This document shows positions 54,906 through 63,634 of a stretch of DNA of 64,000 nucleotides, in pieces. The notes beneath the pieces were generated by a model. That model did no database searches, was not told the DNA's origin, and saw only the letters and a program-made list of their open reading frames with translations. How positions within the stretch are numbered: the first letter of the stretch is position 1; every line of letters begins with the position of its first letter. The DNA is taken from the NCBI RefSeq assembly GCF_014201505.1, contig NZ_JACHEO010000001.1, positions 124,001 to 188,000 on the forward strand. Direction: 5' to 3'. Made by a program: the position numbers and the translations under genes. The DNA is from Desulfoprunum benzoelyticum. Its GTDB lineage: Bacteria; Desulfobacterota; Desulfobulbia; Desulfobulbales; Desulfocapsaceae.

Positions 54906-56714
54906 ATGACCGCGCTTCGCCGCATCCTCCTGTCCGCGCTTCTTCTCCTCCTCCTGCCGCATACCGGTCAGGCGGCGCATGGCATCTCCCTCTCCGAGAC
55001 CCTCAAATACCCGCCGGGCTTCACCCATGTCGACTATGTCGATCCGGACGCGCCGAAAGGCGGCAGGCTCATCCTCCACAGCATCGGCAGTTTCGATCAG
55101 ATGAACCCTTTCATCCTCAAGGGAACGGCGCCGCTCGCCATCGACAGTCTGGTCTTCGAACCGCTCGCCGAGGGCAGCCTCGATGAACCGTTTGCCCAGT
55201 ACGGCCTGATCGTCAAGGATATCGAGAAGGCCGCCGACAATCTTTCGGTGATCTTCACTCTCAACGACAAGGCTGAATTTTCCGACGGCAGTCCGGTCAC
55301 CGTCGACGACATCGCCTTCTCGCTCGAAACACTGAAGAGCGACAAGGTCCACCCCTTCTATTCGTATTATTACAAAGACATCGTCGGCGCCGATATCGTT
55401 GACAAGCAGCGTATCAGGTTCCGGTTCGCCCAGAAAAACCGGGAACTGCTGATGATCGCCACCCAGATCCCGGTGCTTTCCAAGGCATACTACACGACCT
55501 ACGGTTTCGGTGACGAGACCGGGAGCGGGGATATGCTCCGACCGCCGGTAGCCACCGGACCCTATACCATCGCCGCCGTCAATCCGGGCAAATCGATCAC
55601 CTACAAGCGCAATCCCCGGTACTGGGGCCAGGATCACCCGATGCGTAAAGGGATGTTCAACTTCGACGAGATCACCGTCAAGTACTACAAAGACCCGGTC
55701 GTGGCGCTCGAGGCCTTCAAGGCCGGGGAATTCGATTTCATGATGGTCAATATCGCCAAACAGTGGGTGCGCGACATGCAGGGGGAAAAATTCGGCCCCG
55801 AGGGGATAGTCAAAAAGATCTATCCGCACTCGAACAACGCCGGAATGCAGGGTTTTCTGATGAATACCCGCCGGCCTTTTTTTGCCGACTACAGGGTCCG
55901 ACAGGCGATGGGGCTGGCCTTTGATTTTGAATGGACCAACGCCTCGCTGTTTTTCGGCCAGTACACCCGCAGCACTTCGTACTTCAGCAACTCCTATCTG
56001 GCCGCGACGGGTTTACCGTCCACAGCCGAACTGGCGCTGCTCGACACGTTTCGCAACGATGTACCGCCGGAGGTGTTCACGACCCCGCTGCAGGCGCCGG
56101 TCGTGCAGGGCAAGGCCGGGCTGCGCGACAACCTGCGCCGGGCCAAAGACCTGCTGACGGAGGCCGGCTGGACCATCCGTGACGGCAAGCTGGTCAACGG
56201 CGAGGGCAAGGCGTTCAGTTTCGAGATCCTGCTGTCGTCGGCGACATTCGAACGGGTCATGGCCCCGTATGTGAAAAATCTTCAGAAACTCGGGATGGAT
56301 GTGCGATATCGGACGATCGATCCCGCCCTTTATGAACAGCGGATGCAGAAGTTCGATTTCGACATGATCGTTCATGTCTATGGGCAATCGCAATCGCCGG
56401 GAAACGAGCAGCGCAATTTCTGGCATTCAGAATCCGCCAATCGCCCCGGATCGAGCAACTATGCCGGTATCTCCTCGCCAGTCGTCGATTTCCTGGTGGA
56501 CAAGATCATCTACGCTCAATCCCAGGAAGAGCTGACCGTCGCCTGCAAGGCTCTTGACCGGGTTCTGTGGTACGGCTACTATCTCGTTCCGAACTGGTAC
56601 ATGGCCGGCCATCGGCTCAGTTATTATCAAAAATTTTCACAACCTGAGAAACATCCCTTGTATTACAATTATCTTCAACTCCTGATGACGTGGTGGAGCA
56701 AGACCGATAAATGA
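54906..56714 (+). CDS. Periplasmic peptide-binding protein of the YejA type (SBP family 5)
   Basis: 602 residues. The N-terminal signal (ILLSALLLLLLPHTGQAAHG) has a signal-peptidase I site after QAA, and no lipobox Cys. The mature part matches SBP_bac_5 (HVDYVDPDAPKGGRL, FSDGSPVTVDDIAFSLE, YWGQDHPMRKG, VRQAMGLAFDFEW). The opening and length recall YejA, which binds oligopeptides and microcins. No permease or ATPase gene is adjacent, so it is an orphan here and must pair with a transporter elsewhere. Confidence 0.9.
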   Translation: MTALRRILLSALLLLLLPHTGQAAHGISLSETLKYPPGFTHVDYVDPDAPKGGRLILHSIGSFDQMNPFILKGTAPLAIDSLVFEPLAEGSLDEPFAQYGLIVKDIEKAADNLSVIFTLNDKAEFSDGSPVTVDDIAFSLETLKSDKVHPFYSYYYKDIVGADIVDKQRIRFRFAQKNRELLMIATQIPVLSKAYYTTYGFGDETGSGDMLRPPVATGPYTIAAVNPGKSITYKRNPRYWGQDHPMRKGMFNFDEITVKYYKDPVVALEAFKAGEFDFMMVNIAKQWVRDMQGEKFGPEGIVKKIYPHSNNAGMQGFLMNTRRPFFADYRVRQAMGLAFDFEWTNASLFFGQYTRSTSYFSNSYLAATGLPSTAELALLDTFRNDVPPEVFTTPLQAPVVQGKAGLRDNLRRAKDLLTEAGWTIRDGKLVNGEGKAFSFEILLSSATFERVMAPYVKNLQKLGMDVRYRTIDPALYEQRMQKFDFDMIVHVYGQSQSPGNEQRNFWHSESANRPGSSNYAGISSPVVDFLVDKIIYAQSQEELTVACKALDRVLWYGYYLVPNWYMAGHRLSYYQKFSQPEKHPLYYNYLQLLMTWWSKTDK

Positions 56715-56817
56715 CCGATACTGTTTATGATTACGCGACATTGTCTCGCTCGGGGACTGGCCGGGTTCTGCATGGGGGCTAAATAACTGTTTCTTGGTGA
56801 GAAATTGTTCTTTTCCC

Positions 56818-56847
56818 TTGACTACCGGAAATTCAATCTGATAAAAA
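56818..56847 (+). promoter_or_regulatory. Candidate promoter for the cold-shock gene
   Basis: TTGACT (56818-56823), 18-bp spacer, TAAAAA (56842-56847), leaving a leader of about 100 nt before the ATG at 56951. Long leaders are common for cold-shock mRNAs. Confidence 0.45.
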
Positions 56848-56950
56848 TGAAACAGGTTCTCCGAAGCCGGGAGAGATGTACTGCGGGGAGGTGCACGTTT
56901 TTTCATTGACAGGAGCATGTTTCTTGTCGCTACGCTGGAGGTTGGTTGGT

Positions 56951-57166
56951 ATGTCTGAACGTGTTCAAGGAAAGGTCAAATGGTTCAACGCGAGCAAGGG
57001 ATACGGATTTTTGGAAAGACCTGATGGAGAGGCCGATGTTTTCGTCCACTTCAGCGCCATCCAGGGAGAAGGGTTCAGGAGTCTTGAAGAAGGTCAGGCC
57101 GTAGAGTTTTCCGTGACCAAAACGGACAAGGGACTGCAAGCCGAGAATGTGGTCAAGCTGAGCTGA
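56951..57166 (+). CDS. Cold-shock domain protein (CspA family)
   Basis: 71 residues. RNP1 is [11 protein letters not shown] and RNP2 is [24 protein letters not shown] is the standard opening. It binds single-stranded nucleic acid and melts RNA structure. The ATG at 56951 has GGAGG 9 nt upstream; a longer in-frame N-terminus is hydrophobic and unsupported. A terminator follows directly. Confidence 0.96.
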   Translation: MSERVQGKVKWFNASKGYGFLERPDGEADVFVHFSAIQGEGFRSLEEGQAVEFSVTKTDKGLQAENVVKLS

Positions 57167-57188
57167 CCGCAGGAACGTGAATTGTCAC

Positions 57189-57225
57189 AACCCGACCGAC
57201 AGTCAGCTGTTGGTCGGGTTTTTTT
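57189..57225 (+). terminator. Rho-independent terminator after the cold-shock gene
   Basis: A 9-bp stem AACCCGACC/GGTCGGGTT (57189-57197 with 57212-57220) followed by seven T (57219-57225). Confidence 0.9.
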
Positions 57226-57276
57226 ATGGAATCGGAAACAGGCTGTCAACTGCCCGGGATGGACAAGGGTGATGGC

Positions 57277-57792
57277 GTGAGCGACATGGGCGGACAGATC
57301 AGCATCTATTTGAAGAACCTGGAAGAAACACGATTATTCGGCTGTGAATTGGGGAAATTGGCACTCCCAGGCGACGTGATCTGTCTCGACGGCGACCTCG
57401 GGGCGGGGAAAACGACCTTGACCCAGGCTATCGCCCAGGGCCTGCAGGTGCCGGATTCCGAGTACGTGACCAGTCCCTCCTTCGCCGTTCTGCATCAATA
57501 TCCAGGCCGCATTCCCCTCTACCATATGGACTTTTACCGCCTGCACGATGCCGCGGAGATACTCGATCTCGGCCTCGATGAGTACTTTTCCCTGTCTGGG
57601 TTGACGGTGATCGAATGGCCGATCCGGGCGGCCGGGATTCTGCCGGCCCATCGTCTGGACCTGACGCTTGAAAATCCGGGCGACGACAGCCGGATCATCC
57701 GCTGCACCTGCCCGCCCGAATGGGAAGCGCGACTTGCCGTGCTGTTCAGCCAACATCCCGGTCTTCTGCCTGCATCAACTCCGGAGCACTGA
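57277..57792 (+). CDS. tsaE: tRNA threonylcarbamoyladenosine biosynthesis ATPase
   Basis: 171 residues. The P-loop GDLGAGKTTLTQAIAQGL is followed by SPSFAVLHQY, YHMDFYRLHDAAEI and TVIEWPIRA, all TsaE signatures. With TsaB and TsaD it makes t6A37 on tRNAs reading ANN codons. The start is uncertain: I choose the GTG at 57277, which has AAGGG at 7 nt, over ATGs at 57226 (inside the terminator T-run), 57259 and 57286. No tsaB or tsaD neighbour is in the window. Confidence 0.92.
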   Translation: MSDMGGQISIYLKNLEETRLFGCELGKLALPGDVICLDGDLGAGKTTLTQAIAQGLQVPDSEYVTSPSFAVLHQYPGRIPLYHMDFYRLHDAAEILDLGLDEYFSLSGLTVIEWPIRAAGILPAHRLDLTLENPGDDSRIIRCTCPPEWEARLAVLFSQHPGLLPASTPEH

Positions 57793-57936
57793 CGTTGGAA
57801 CGGCTGCCCCCGACGGTCGCTTCCCTCCTCGTTTTCGCTTGACGCCGGCAAGGAAACTGCTATGCTGCAGGGCCGCGCGTGCCACCAATCAGACCACCGT
57901 TTTCTTGCCGATAAACATCATAATTCATATAGATAA

Positions 57937-59691
57937 ATGAAAAAATCAAACATAGTTCTCAAGGATTGTCCAAAGACCTTCACGGTCGATCAGGACAAGG
58001 CGATCCGGCCTGAGGATACGCTCGCCAGATTTTATGCCCAGGTCAACAAACTTGACTGCGTCATCGTCAACGAAGTGAAGAGGATCGACAACGGCCGGCT
58101 CGACATCCCCGTCTATTTCAGCATCTGCGGCGAGGCGGCAAGCAGGCTCACCGGAACCAGGAAACAGATGGGCAAAGGTGCGCATCCGGTGCAGGCCGAG
58201 GCTTCGGCCTGCATGGAACTGGCCGAGCGTTTTTCGTTCTTCGCGTTCAAAAACAACGCCGAACATTTCATCACCGGTGATTACAAGACGATGCGGGAGC
58301 AGGGCTATCCACTGCTGGATATCCGGCTGCTGCTGAAATCGGTCCATGACGAGAAAACGACGACGGCGCAACTGGAGTCGCTGCTGGAAAATATCCCGAT
58401 GCAATGGACCTGGGCCACCAACATGACCAGGGGAGAGGAGGTGCTGGTCCCGTTTTCCTGGTTTTTCGCGATCAACGAGTTCAACGGACCATCGGCCGGC
58501 AACACCTGCGAGGAGGCTGCCCTGCAAGGGGTCTGCGAGATTGTCGAGCGTCACGTCTGTTCCCGTATAAATCGTGAACAGATAGCGACGCCGGCCATCG
58601 ATCCCGATTCGGTGCAGGATCCGGTCGCCAGGGAACTGCTGGCAAAATTCGCCCGCAACGGCATCGAGCTCTACCTCCACGATTTTTCCCTTGATACCGG
58701 TATCTGTACGGTCGGGGCGCTGGCGATCGACCGCTCGACCTTCCCGGAAAAAAGCGAGATCGTCTATACCGCCGGGACCACCCCGAATCCGGAAAAATCG
58801 CTGATTCGGGCGGTGACCGAGATCGCCCAGCTGGCCGGCGACTTCAACAGCGGCTCGAACTACGTCGCCTCCGGCCTTCCGAAACCGCTCGACATGAAAG
58901 AGGTGGCATACCTGACGCAATCGACCGCAAAGATCAGCATCGAAGAGATGGTCGATCTTTCCGACGACAATATCCGGGTCGAGGTTGAGCGTTGCGTCGC
59001 CGCCCTCAAAAATATCGGCATGGAGGTCTATATGATCGATGTCCGCCATGAACAGCTGGATATCCCGGCATTGTACACGATCGTTCCCGGCGCCCATTTC
59101 CGCGAACGATCGATGATTCGGGATGCCGGACTGTTCTCGGCCAAACTGGTCGAAGAACTGATCAGCGATCCCTCCCGCAAGGAAATGAAGTTCCGGCAGA
59201 TGGAGGAACAGCTGCCCGGCGCCTATTATCTTTCATTTTACCGGGGAAAAAACGCCGTTGATGCCGGAAATTTTGAGGCGGCGATCAGCTATTTCGATCG
59301 CGCCCTGGCCCTCGAACCGGAAGCGGAGGATCTGCCGTATATCTTTTCCTACAAGGGCAGTTGCCTGAAGGAATTGGGAAAATACGAAGAGGCGATCGCC
59401 GTCCTGGGCCAGGGACTGGCCGAGGACGAGGAACGACCGGATATCCACAACCTGATCGGGGTCTGCATGTTCAAGCAGGAGCGATACGACGAGGCCATCG
59501 GCCATTTCAAGCGCGCCGTTGCCCTCAACCCCGCCTCCGGCATTGATTATGCCAATATCGGGGTCAACTACAACCGGCTGGGAGAGCGGGAGCAGGCGAT
59601 CCATTTCTTTACCATCGCCTTGACCATCGACCCCTCGCTTCATTTCGCTCAGGAACAGCTGGCCGGGTTGCTGGAAAGCGATGGACAGTGA
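57937..59691 (+). CDS. YcaO-domain ATPase with C-terminal TPR repeats
   Basis: 584 residues. The YcaO domain (about 20-400) has ATP-site segments GKGAHPVQAEASACMELAERFSFF, EEAALQGVCEIVERHVC and LIRAVTEIAQLAG. The C-terminal part (about 425-580) has at least three TPR units (YYLSFYRGKNAVDAGNFEAA, YSYKGSCLKELGKYEEAIAVL-like, NPASGIDYANIGVNYNRLGEREQAI). YcaO enzymes phosphorylate amide bonds to make azolines or thioamides. There is no Pro-rich C-terminus of the azoline type, no TfuA gene and no precursor peptide nearby, so the target may be a protein. E. coli YcaO also has a helical C-terminal domain. It is 144 bp after tsaE. Confidence 0.88.
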   Translation: MKKSNIVLKDCPKTFTVDQDKAIRPEDTLARFYAQVNKLDCVIVNEVKRIDNGRLDIPVYFSICGEAASRLTGTRKQMGKGAHPVQAEASACMELAERFSFFAFKNNAEHFITGDYKTMREQGYPLLDIRLLLKSVHDEKTTTAQLESLLENIPMQWTWATNMTRGEEVLVPFSWFFAINEFNGPSAGNTCEEAALQGVCEIVERHVCSRINREQIATPAIDPDSVQDPVARELLAKFARNGIELYLHDFSLDTGICTVGALAIDRSTFPEKSEIVYTAGTTPNPEKSLIRAVTEIAQLAGDFNSGSNYVASGLPKPLDMKEVAYLTQSTAKISIEEMVDLSDDNIRVEVERCVAALKNIGMEVYMIDVRHEQLDIPALYTIVPGAHFRERSMIRDAGLFSAKLVEELISDPSRKEMKFRQMEEQLPGAYYLSFYRGKNAVDAGNFEAAISYFDRALALEPEAEDLPYIFSYKGSCLKELGKYEEAIAVLGQGLAEDEERPDIHNLIGVCMFKQERYDEAIGHFKRAVALNPASGIDYANIGVNYNRLGEREQAIHFFTIALTIDPSLHFAQEQLAGLLESDGQ

Positions 59692-59822
59692 CCGTCCGCC
59701 CTCGGACGACCTGGGGAAATCGTTGTCAACTGTCCCCGTCTCCGATTGCAGTGGCGGGAGGGATGGTCTGTCGCGCCCGTTGCCAGGATTCCCGGGCCGG
59801 GATGCCGGTCAACGCCCTGCTG

Positions 59823-60236
59823 TCAGGCCGGAATCAGGCAGGCCAGCCCTGCCTCGAGGCTGTCAAAGACGAGAACCTTGTTGACGTGTTCCTGATCAGG
59901 TTCTCCCGGGAATTCCTTGCCGCCGCCTGATTCGTTGATTACTCCGAAGCGTTTGAGGATATCCTCGACGGCCGGTTGCAGATTGCAGAGGCAGAGGAGG
60001 CGGATATTCCGGTCCATGATGATCGACCCGAATATGCCGATGAGAGTGGAGTTGATTCTGTTGAACCGGGCAAGATCGACAAAAAGATAGGTGTCAAGAT
60101 CGCTCTCCTGCCGTCTGCTGCTGGCGATGAAATCGATCAGGGTGCTCTTCATTGTCTCGAGGCCGTCCTTGATAGCCTCGAGTTTCACCACTTTGACAAT
60201 ACATACTCTTCCATTGCTGATTTTGATCTCGGCCAT
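59823..60236 (-). CDS. Single-domain STAS protein (anti-sigma-factor-antagonist-like)
   Basis: 137 residues. A STAS-type beta-alpha core is visible (GRVCIVKVVKLEAI, TYLFVDLARFNRINSTLIGIFGSIIM, RLLCLCNLQPAVEDILKRFGV), with a segment DLARFNRINSTLIG where the SpoIIAA phospho-Ser motif DxSGxxxxDSxGLG would lie: Ser80-Thr81 could be phosphorylated. The ATG at 60236 has GGGGGG just upstream. No kinase or phosphatase partner is adjacent. It converges with the YcaO gene. Confidence 0.78.
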   Translation of the reverse strand: MAEIKISNGRVCIVKVVKLEAIKDGLETMKSTLIDFIASSRRQESDLDTYLFVDLARFNRINSTLIGIFGSIIMDRNIRLLCLCNLQPAVEDILKRFGVINESGGGKEFPGEPDQEHVNKVLVFDSLEAGLACLIPA

Positions 60237-60706
60237 TTCCCCCCCTTGTTTCTGAACAACAAATCTCCGATTGTTCTCCTTCCACTTCAAGCTGTATCAT
60301 GATCCCACCGAAGGGGATTGAATCGAATCGGCAACGCTGTGTGCAGTTCATCGCCATACTGTCATGCACTGTCCTTCGCTTCCCTGGTGCGTTTGCCTCC
60401 ATCCCGTGCAGAGACGATATCATGCCGTGGAAAAGACCATCACGGATGATTTGAGACGCGATCGAACCGGGACAGAGACCGCATACGACTATCCTGCCTG
60501 GTTTTATTGAGCATGTATTCCTGAAAATAGCAAGCCGTGAAGTGGTCGACCATCGTAACGACCCGCCATCGCTTTGAGCCGATCGACGCAGGACAACAAG
60601 TGGCGATGCCGTTAATTGACGTTTGCCTTCAATTCCGCTCTGTGCTATCCTCGTCGTTCTGGTGTGGTTGTCAACCGGTTTTCAGTCGTATCCATACTGT
60701 GACAGA
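60237..60706. other. Intergenic region before the cobalamin operon
   Basis: 470 bp without a gene I can support. I looked for a cobalamin-riboswitch B12 box and did not find one on either strand. A candidate promoter for cbiG is TTGCCT (60623-60628), 17-bp spacer, TATCCT (60646-60651), giving a leader of about 50 nt. Confidence 0.4.
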
Positions 60707-61702
60707 ATGAAAATATCAATTTTTTCGGTATCTTCCGGAGGCGGGATGCTGGCGGCGCATCTCACCGCCGCCCTTGGTGACGAGGCCTGCCGCCATCCCG
60801 AAAAAGCGACGCTGGAGATCCTGCGCCAGGCCTTTGTTTGTGCCGATGCCCTGGTCTGCATCATGGCCGCCGGCATCGTGGTGCGGGCCATCGGCCCGAT
60901 CTGCCGGGACAAATGGGTTGACCCCTGTGTCATCGTAGTCGACGAGCGCGGGGAGTACGTCATCAGCCTGCTCTCGGGCCATCATGGCGGCGGCAACGAC
61001 CTGGCAAGGCGGATCGCCGCGATCACCGGCGGCCAGGCGGTGATTACGACTGCCTCCGACGTCCTCGGCCGGACGGCGGTCGATCTGTGGGCGGAACGCA
61101 ACGGCCTCCTGGTTCGTTCACAGCGGAAAAAATTGACGACGGTCGCCGCCCGGCTGGTCAACCATGGCGTGATCAATTTTTTCTCCAATTGCCGGTGCAC
61201 AGAGGTGCCGAAAGATTTCCATGTCGTCGACAATCCGGCCGAGGCCGATATTGTGCTGACCTGCAACGAACACCTCCCCGCCGGCGCCCTCTGTTTCTCC
61301 CCTCGCAATCTCGTCGTCGGCATTGGTTGCAACCGGGGAACGTCGGTGGAGGAGATCGGTGCGGCGGTGACTCAGACCTGCCGGCAGCACGACCTGCACG
61401 AGGGATCGATCGGAGGGGTAGCGACCATCGACGCCAAGATCGGGGAAGAGGGATTGGTGCGCTTTGCAGCGCGTAACGGGCTGCCTTTACACTGTTTTTC
61501 CAAGGAGCGGCTCAACCGGATTCCGGGAATCAGCGAATCCGTCCATGCCCTGGCCGCAGTCGGGGCGAAAGGGGTGGCTGAACCGGCGGCGATGCTCGCC
61601 GCGGCAAGCGGGGAAGTTCCCGGACAATTGATCGTGGGGAAGATGAAATGGAGCAATGTCACGACGGCCGTAGCGGTCAGAAAGATAGAATGCATGGGAT
61701 GA
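60707..61702 (+). CDS. cbiG: Cobalt-precorrin-5A hydrolase
   Basis: 331 residues. The N-terminal domain has MAAGIVVRAIGP, VVVDERGEYVISLLSGHHGGGNDLA and the C-terminal one GIGCNRGTSVEEI, ASIDAK-like VATIDAKIGEEGL and NVTTAVA-type ends, all CbiG motifs. It opens the ring of cobalt-precorrin-5A in anaerobic B12 synthesis, releasing acetaldehyde. I start at the ATG at 60707; the hydrophobic extension upstream is unlikely. The last four bases overlap the cbiH start. Confidence 0.94.
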   Translation: MKISIFSVSSGGGMLAAHLTAALGDEACRHPEKATLEILRQAFVCADALVCIMAAGIVVRAIGPICRDKWVDPCVIVVDERGEYVISLLSGHHGGGNDLARRIAAITGGQAVITTASDVLGRTAVDLWAERNGLLVRSQRKKLTTVAARLVNHGVINFFSNCRCTEVPKDFHVVDNPAEADIVLTCNEHLPAGALCFSPRNLVVGIGCNRGTSVEEIGAAVTQTCRQHDLHEGSIGGVATIDAKIGEEGLVRFAARNGLPLHCFSKERLNRIPGISESVHALAAVGAKGVAEPAAMLAAASGEVPGQLIVGKMKWSNVTTAVAVRKIECMG

Positions 61703-62460
61703 TAACTGTCGTCGGCACCGGCCCCGGCAGTACCGATCATATTACACCGGCGGCACTCAGGAGCATCTGTGAAGCGGATGTCGTCATCGGCTACAGCACC
61801 TACCTCGATCTGCTGCCCGATCTCCTCGTCGGCAAGGAGGTTATCTCCTCGTCGATGATGCAGGAGGTCAACCGCTGCAGGGCGGCCTTCGATGAGGCCG
61901 AAAAGGGCCGCCGGGTGGTCATGGTCTCCGGCGGTGATCCGGGAATCTATGCCATGGCCGGGCTGATTTTCGAGATTGCCGCCGAAAGAAATTCTTCGAT
62001 CGAAATCGAAGTCGTTCCCGGCATCGCCGCCGTCAACAGTTGCGCCGCCCGTCTCGGGGCGCCGCTGATGCATGATTTCGCCACCGTCAGCCTTTCCGAT
62101 CTGCTGACTCCCTGGGAGACCATCGAACGACGGCTGCATGCCGTGGCGGCCGCCGATTTCGTCATCGCCATCTACAACCCGAAATCGAAAAAGCGGGCCG
62201 AACATATCGCCCTGGCGCGGGACATCCTGCTCCAATACAGGAATCCCGAAACGCCGGTCGGCATCGTCAAGGCCGCCACCCGCAGCGACGAACGGATCAT
62301 TCTCTCTGACCTTGGGCATATGCTTGACGCCGAGATCACGATGCAGACGACGATTATCGTCGGCAACAGCCTGACCTTCACCTGGCACGGCAAGATGATC
62401 ACGCCGCGGGGCTACAGAGGAAAGTACAGGTTGGGCGAAGAACAGCCGAAATCAGAATGA
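61699..62460 (+). CDS. cbiH: Cobalt-precorrin-3B C17-methyltransferase
   Basis: 253 residues of the SAM-dependent tetrapyrrole methylase family. VVGTGPGSTDHITPAALRSICEADVVIGYSTYLDLL is the N-terminus, VMVSGGDPGIYAMAG and VPGIAAVNSCAARLGAPLMHDFATVSLSDLLTPWE are the CobJ/CbiH hallmark segments. It methylates C-17 with ring contraction. It lacks the C-terminal Fe-S extension of some anaerobic CbiH60 forms. ATGA overlaps occur at both ends, with cbiG and with cobC. Confidence 0.94.
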   Translation: MITVVGTGPGSTDHITPAALRSICEADVVIGYSTYLDLLPDLLVGKEVISSSMMQEVNRCRAAFDEAEKGRRVVMVSGGDPGIYAMAGLIFEIAAERNSSIEIEVVPGIAAVNSCAARLGAPLMHDFATVSLSDLLTPWETIERRLHAVAAADFVIAIYNPKSKKRAEHIALARDILLQYRNPETPVGIVKAATRSDERIILSDLGHMLDAEITMQTTIIVGNSLTFTWHGKMITPRGYRGKYRLGEEQPKSE

Positions 62461-63050
62461 CGATGAGGCAACGGCTCTATCTGCTGCGTCATGGCAGCAC
62501 CGGCGCCGGCAACCGTTATATCGGCTCGACCGACCTGCCGCTGAGCCCGGAAGGGGTGGCCGACCTGGAAGGCGCGGCTGACCTGCTGCAGCGGCAGGAA
62601 CTCGATGCCGTGTTCTGCAGCCCGATGCGGCGGTGCCGGCAGACTCTTGACCGCCTCGGTCTTCACCTCCGGCCGGAAATCGTCGACGACCTGCGCGAGA
62701 TCGATTTCGGCCGCTGGGAGGGCCTGAGCTTTGCCGAGATCTGCGCCACGGACGGCGATCTGGTCGATCGCTGGGCGCAAGGAGAAAAGGATTTCGCCTT
62801 TCCGGAGGGAGAATCGCTCCGGGGTTTTCTCCTCCGGATCGACAGGATCCGCTTGATGCTGACGACAATGCCGGCCCGGCGGCCGCTGCTGGTGACCCAC
62901 GGCGGCATCATCCGCCATCTGGTCTGTGCCTGTCTCGGCATCGAGCCGGAAAAATCGCTGCTGTTCGCGGTTAAGCCCGGCCGCTGCACCGTCATCGACC
63001 TCCACTCGGCCGGCGGCGTACTTGCCGGAATGAACCTGGGAGAGCGCTGA
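62457..63050 (+). CDS. cobC: Alpha-ribazole phosphatase-type histidine phosphatase
   Basis: 197 residues. The RHG motif is LYLLRHGSTGAGN near residues 7-19, FCSPMRRCRQT and REIDFGRWEGLSFAEI follow, and the second His is in LLVTHGGIIRHL. It removes the phosphate from alpha-ribazole 5'-phosphate or adenosylcobalamin 5'-phosphate. Phosphoglycerate mutase relatives look alike, but the operon position supports CobC. Confidence 0.88.
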   Translation: MTMRQRLYLLRHGSTGAGNRYIGSTDLPLSPEGVADLEGAADLLQRQELDAVFCSPMRRCRQTLDRLGLHLRPEIVDDLREIDFGRWEGLSFAEICATDGDLVDRWAQGEKDFAFPEGESLRGFLLRIDRIRLMLTTMPARRPLLVTHGGIIRHLVCACLGIEPEKSLLFAVKPGRCTVIDLHSAGGVLAGMNLGER

Positions 63051-63607
63051 TGGGGACCTTGATTCTGGTCACCGGCGGGGCAAGGAGCGGCAAGAGTTCC
63101 TATGCCCTGGCGCGGGCCGAGGCGGTGTCGACAATCCGGCACTTTCTGGCCACCTGCCCGGTTACCGACACCGAGATGGGACAACGTATCGACCGCCACC
63201 GCCGGGAGAGGGAAGGGCGCGGCTGGACCAGCTGCGAGGAGGAAATCGCCCTCGTTTCCCGCATCGCCGCCCTCCAAGGCCCGGGGGTCGTCCTCGTCGA
63301 CTGCCTGACCCTGTGGGTCAACAATCTGCTGTTCCAGGCCGACCGCCACGACGAGGTTTTCGACGAACAGGCGCTGCGACGGGAGATCGGCCAGTTGCTG
63401 GCAGCGATCAGCGGATATCCGGGAACGGTCATCGTCGTCAGCAACGAAGTCGGCATGGGGATCGTCCCCGACAATCAACTCGCCCGCCACTACCGGGATC
63501 TCGTCGGCACCTGCAACCGGCTGATCGCCGCCGCCGCCGACGAGGTCGTGCTGGTCAGCTGCGGTCTGCCGCTGTTTCTGAAAACGGCGCGACCGGGCGG
63601 GATTTAA
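63050..63607 (+). CDS. cobU: Adenosylcobinamide kinase / adenosylcobinamide-phosphate guanylyltransferase
   Basis: 185 residues. The P-loop is VTGGARSGKSSYALARAE; LVDCLTLWVNNLL and VVSNEVGMGIVPDNQLARHYRDLVG are CobU/CobP signatures. It phosphorylates adenosylcobinamide and then attaches GMP for the lower-ligand assembly. The ATG overlaps the cobC stop by one base (TGATG). Confidence 0.95.
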   Translation: MGTLILVTGGARSGKSSYALARAEAVSTIRHFLATCPVTDTEMGQRIDRHRREREGRGWTSCEEEIALVSRIAALQGPGVVLVDCLTLWVNNLLFQADRHDEVFDEQALRREIGQLLAAISGYPGTVIVVSNEVGMGIVPDNQLARHYRDLVGTCNRLIAAAADEVVLVSCGLPLFLKTARPGGI

Positions 63608-63634
63608 ATATATTAAAGACAACAGGAAACAACG

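Noticed and set aside
57946-59097. 383-codon minus-strand frame inside the YcaO gene
   Set aside because: Antisense shadow; composition typical of a reverse frame.
60237-60706. Possible cobalamin riboswitch before cbiG
   Set aside because: No B12-box-like sequence found; the few GC-rich words do not form the expected core.
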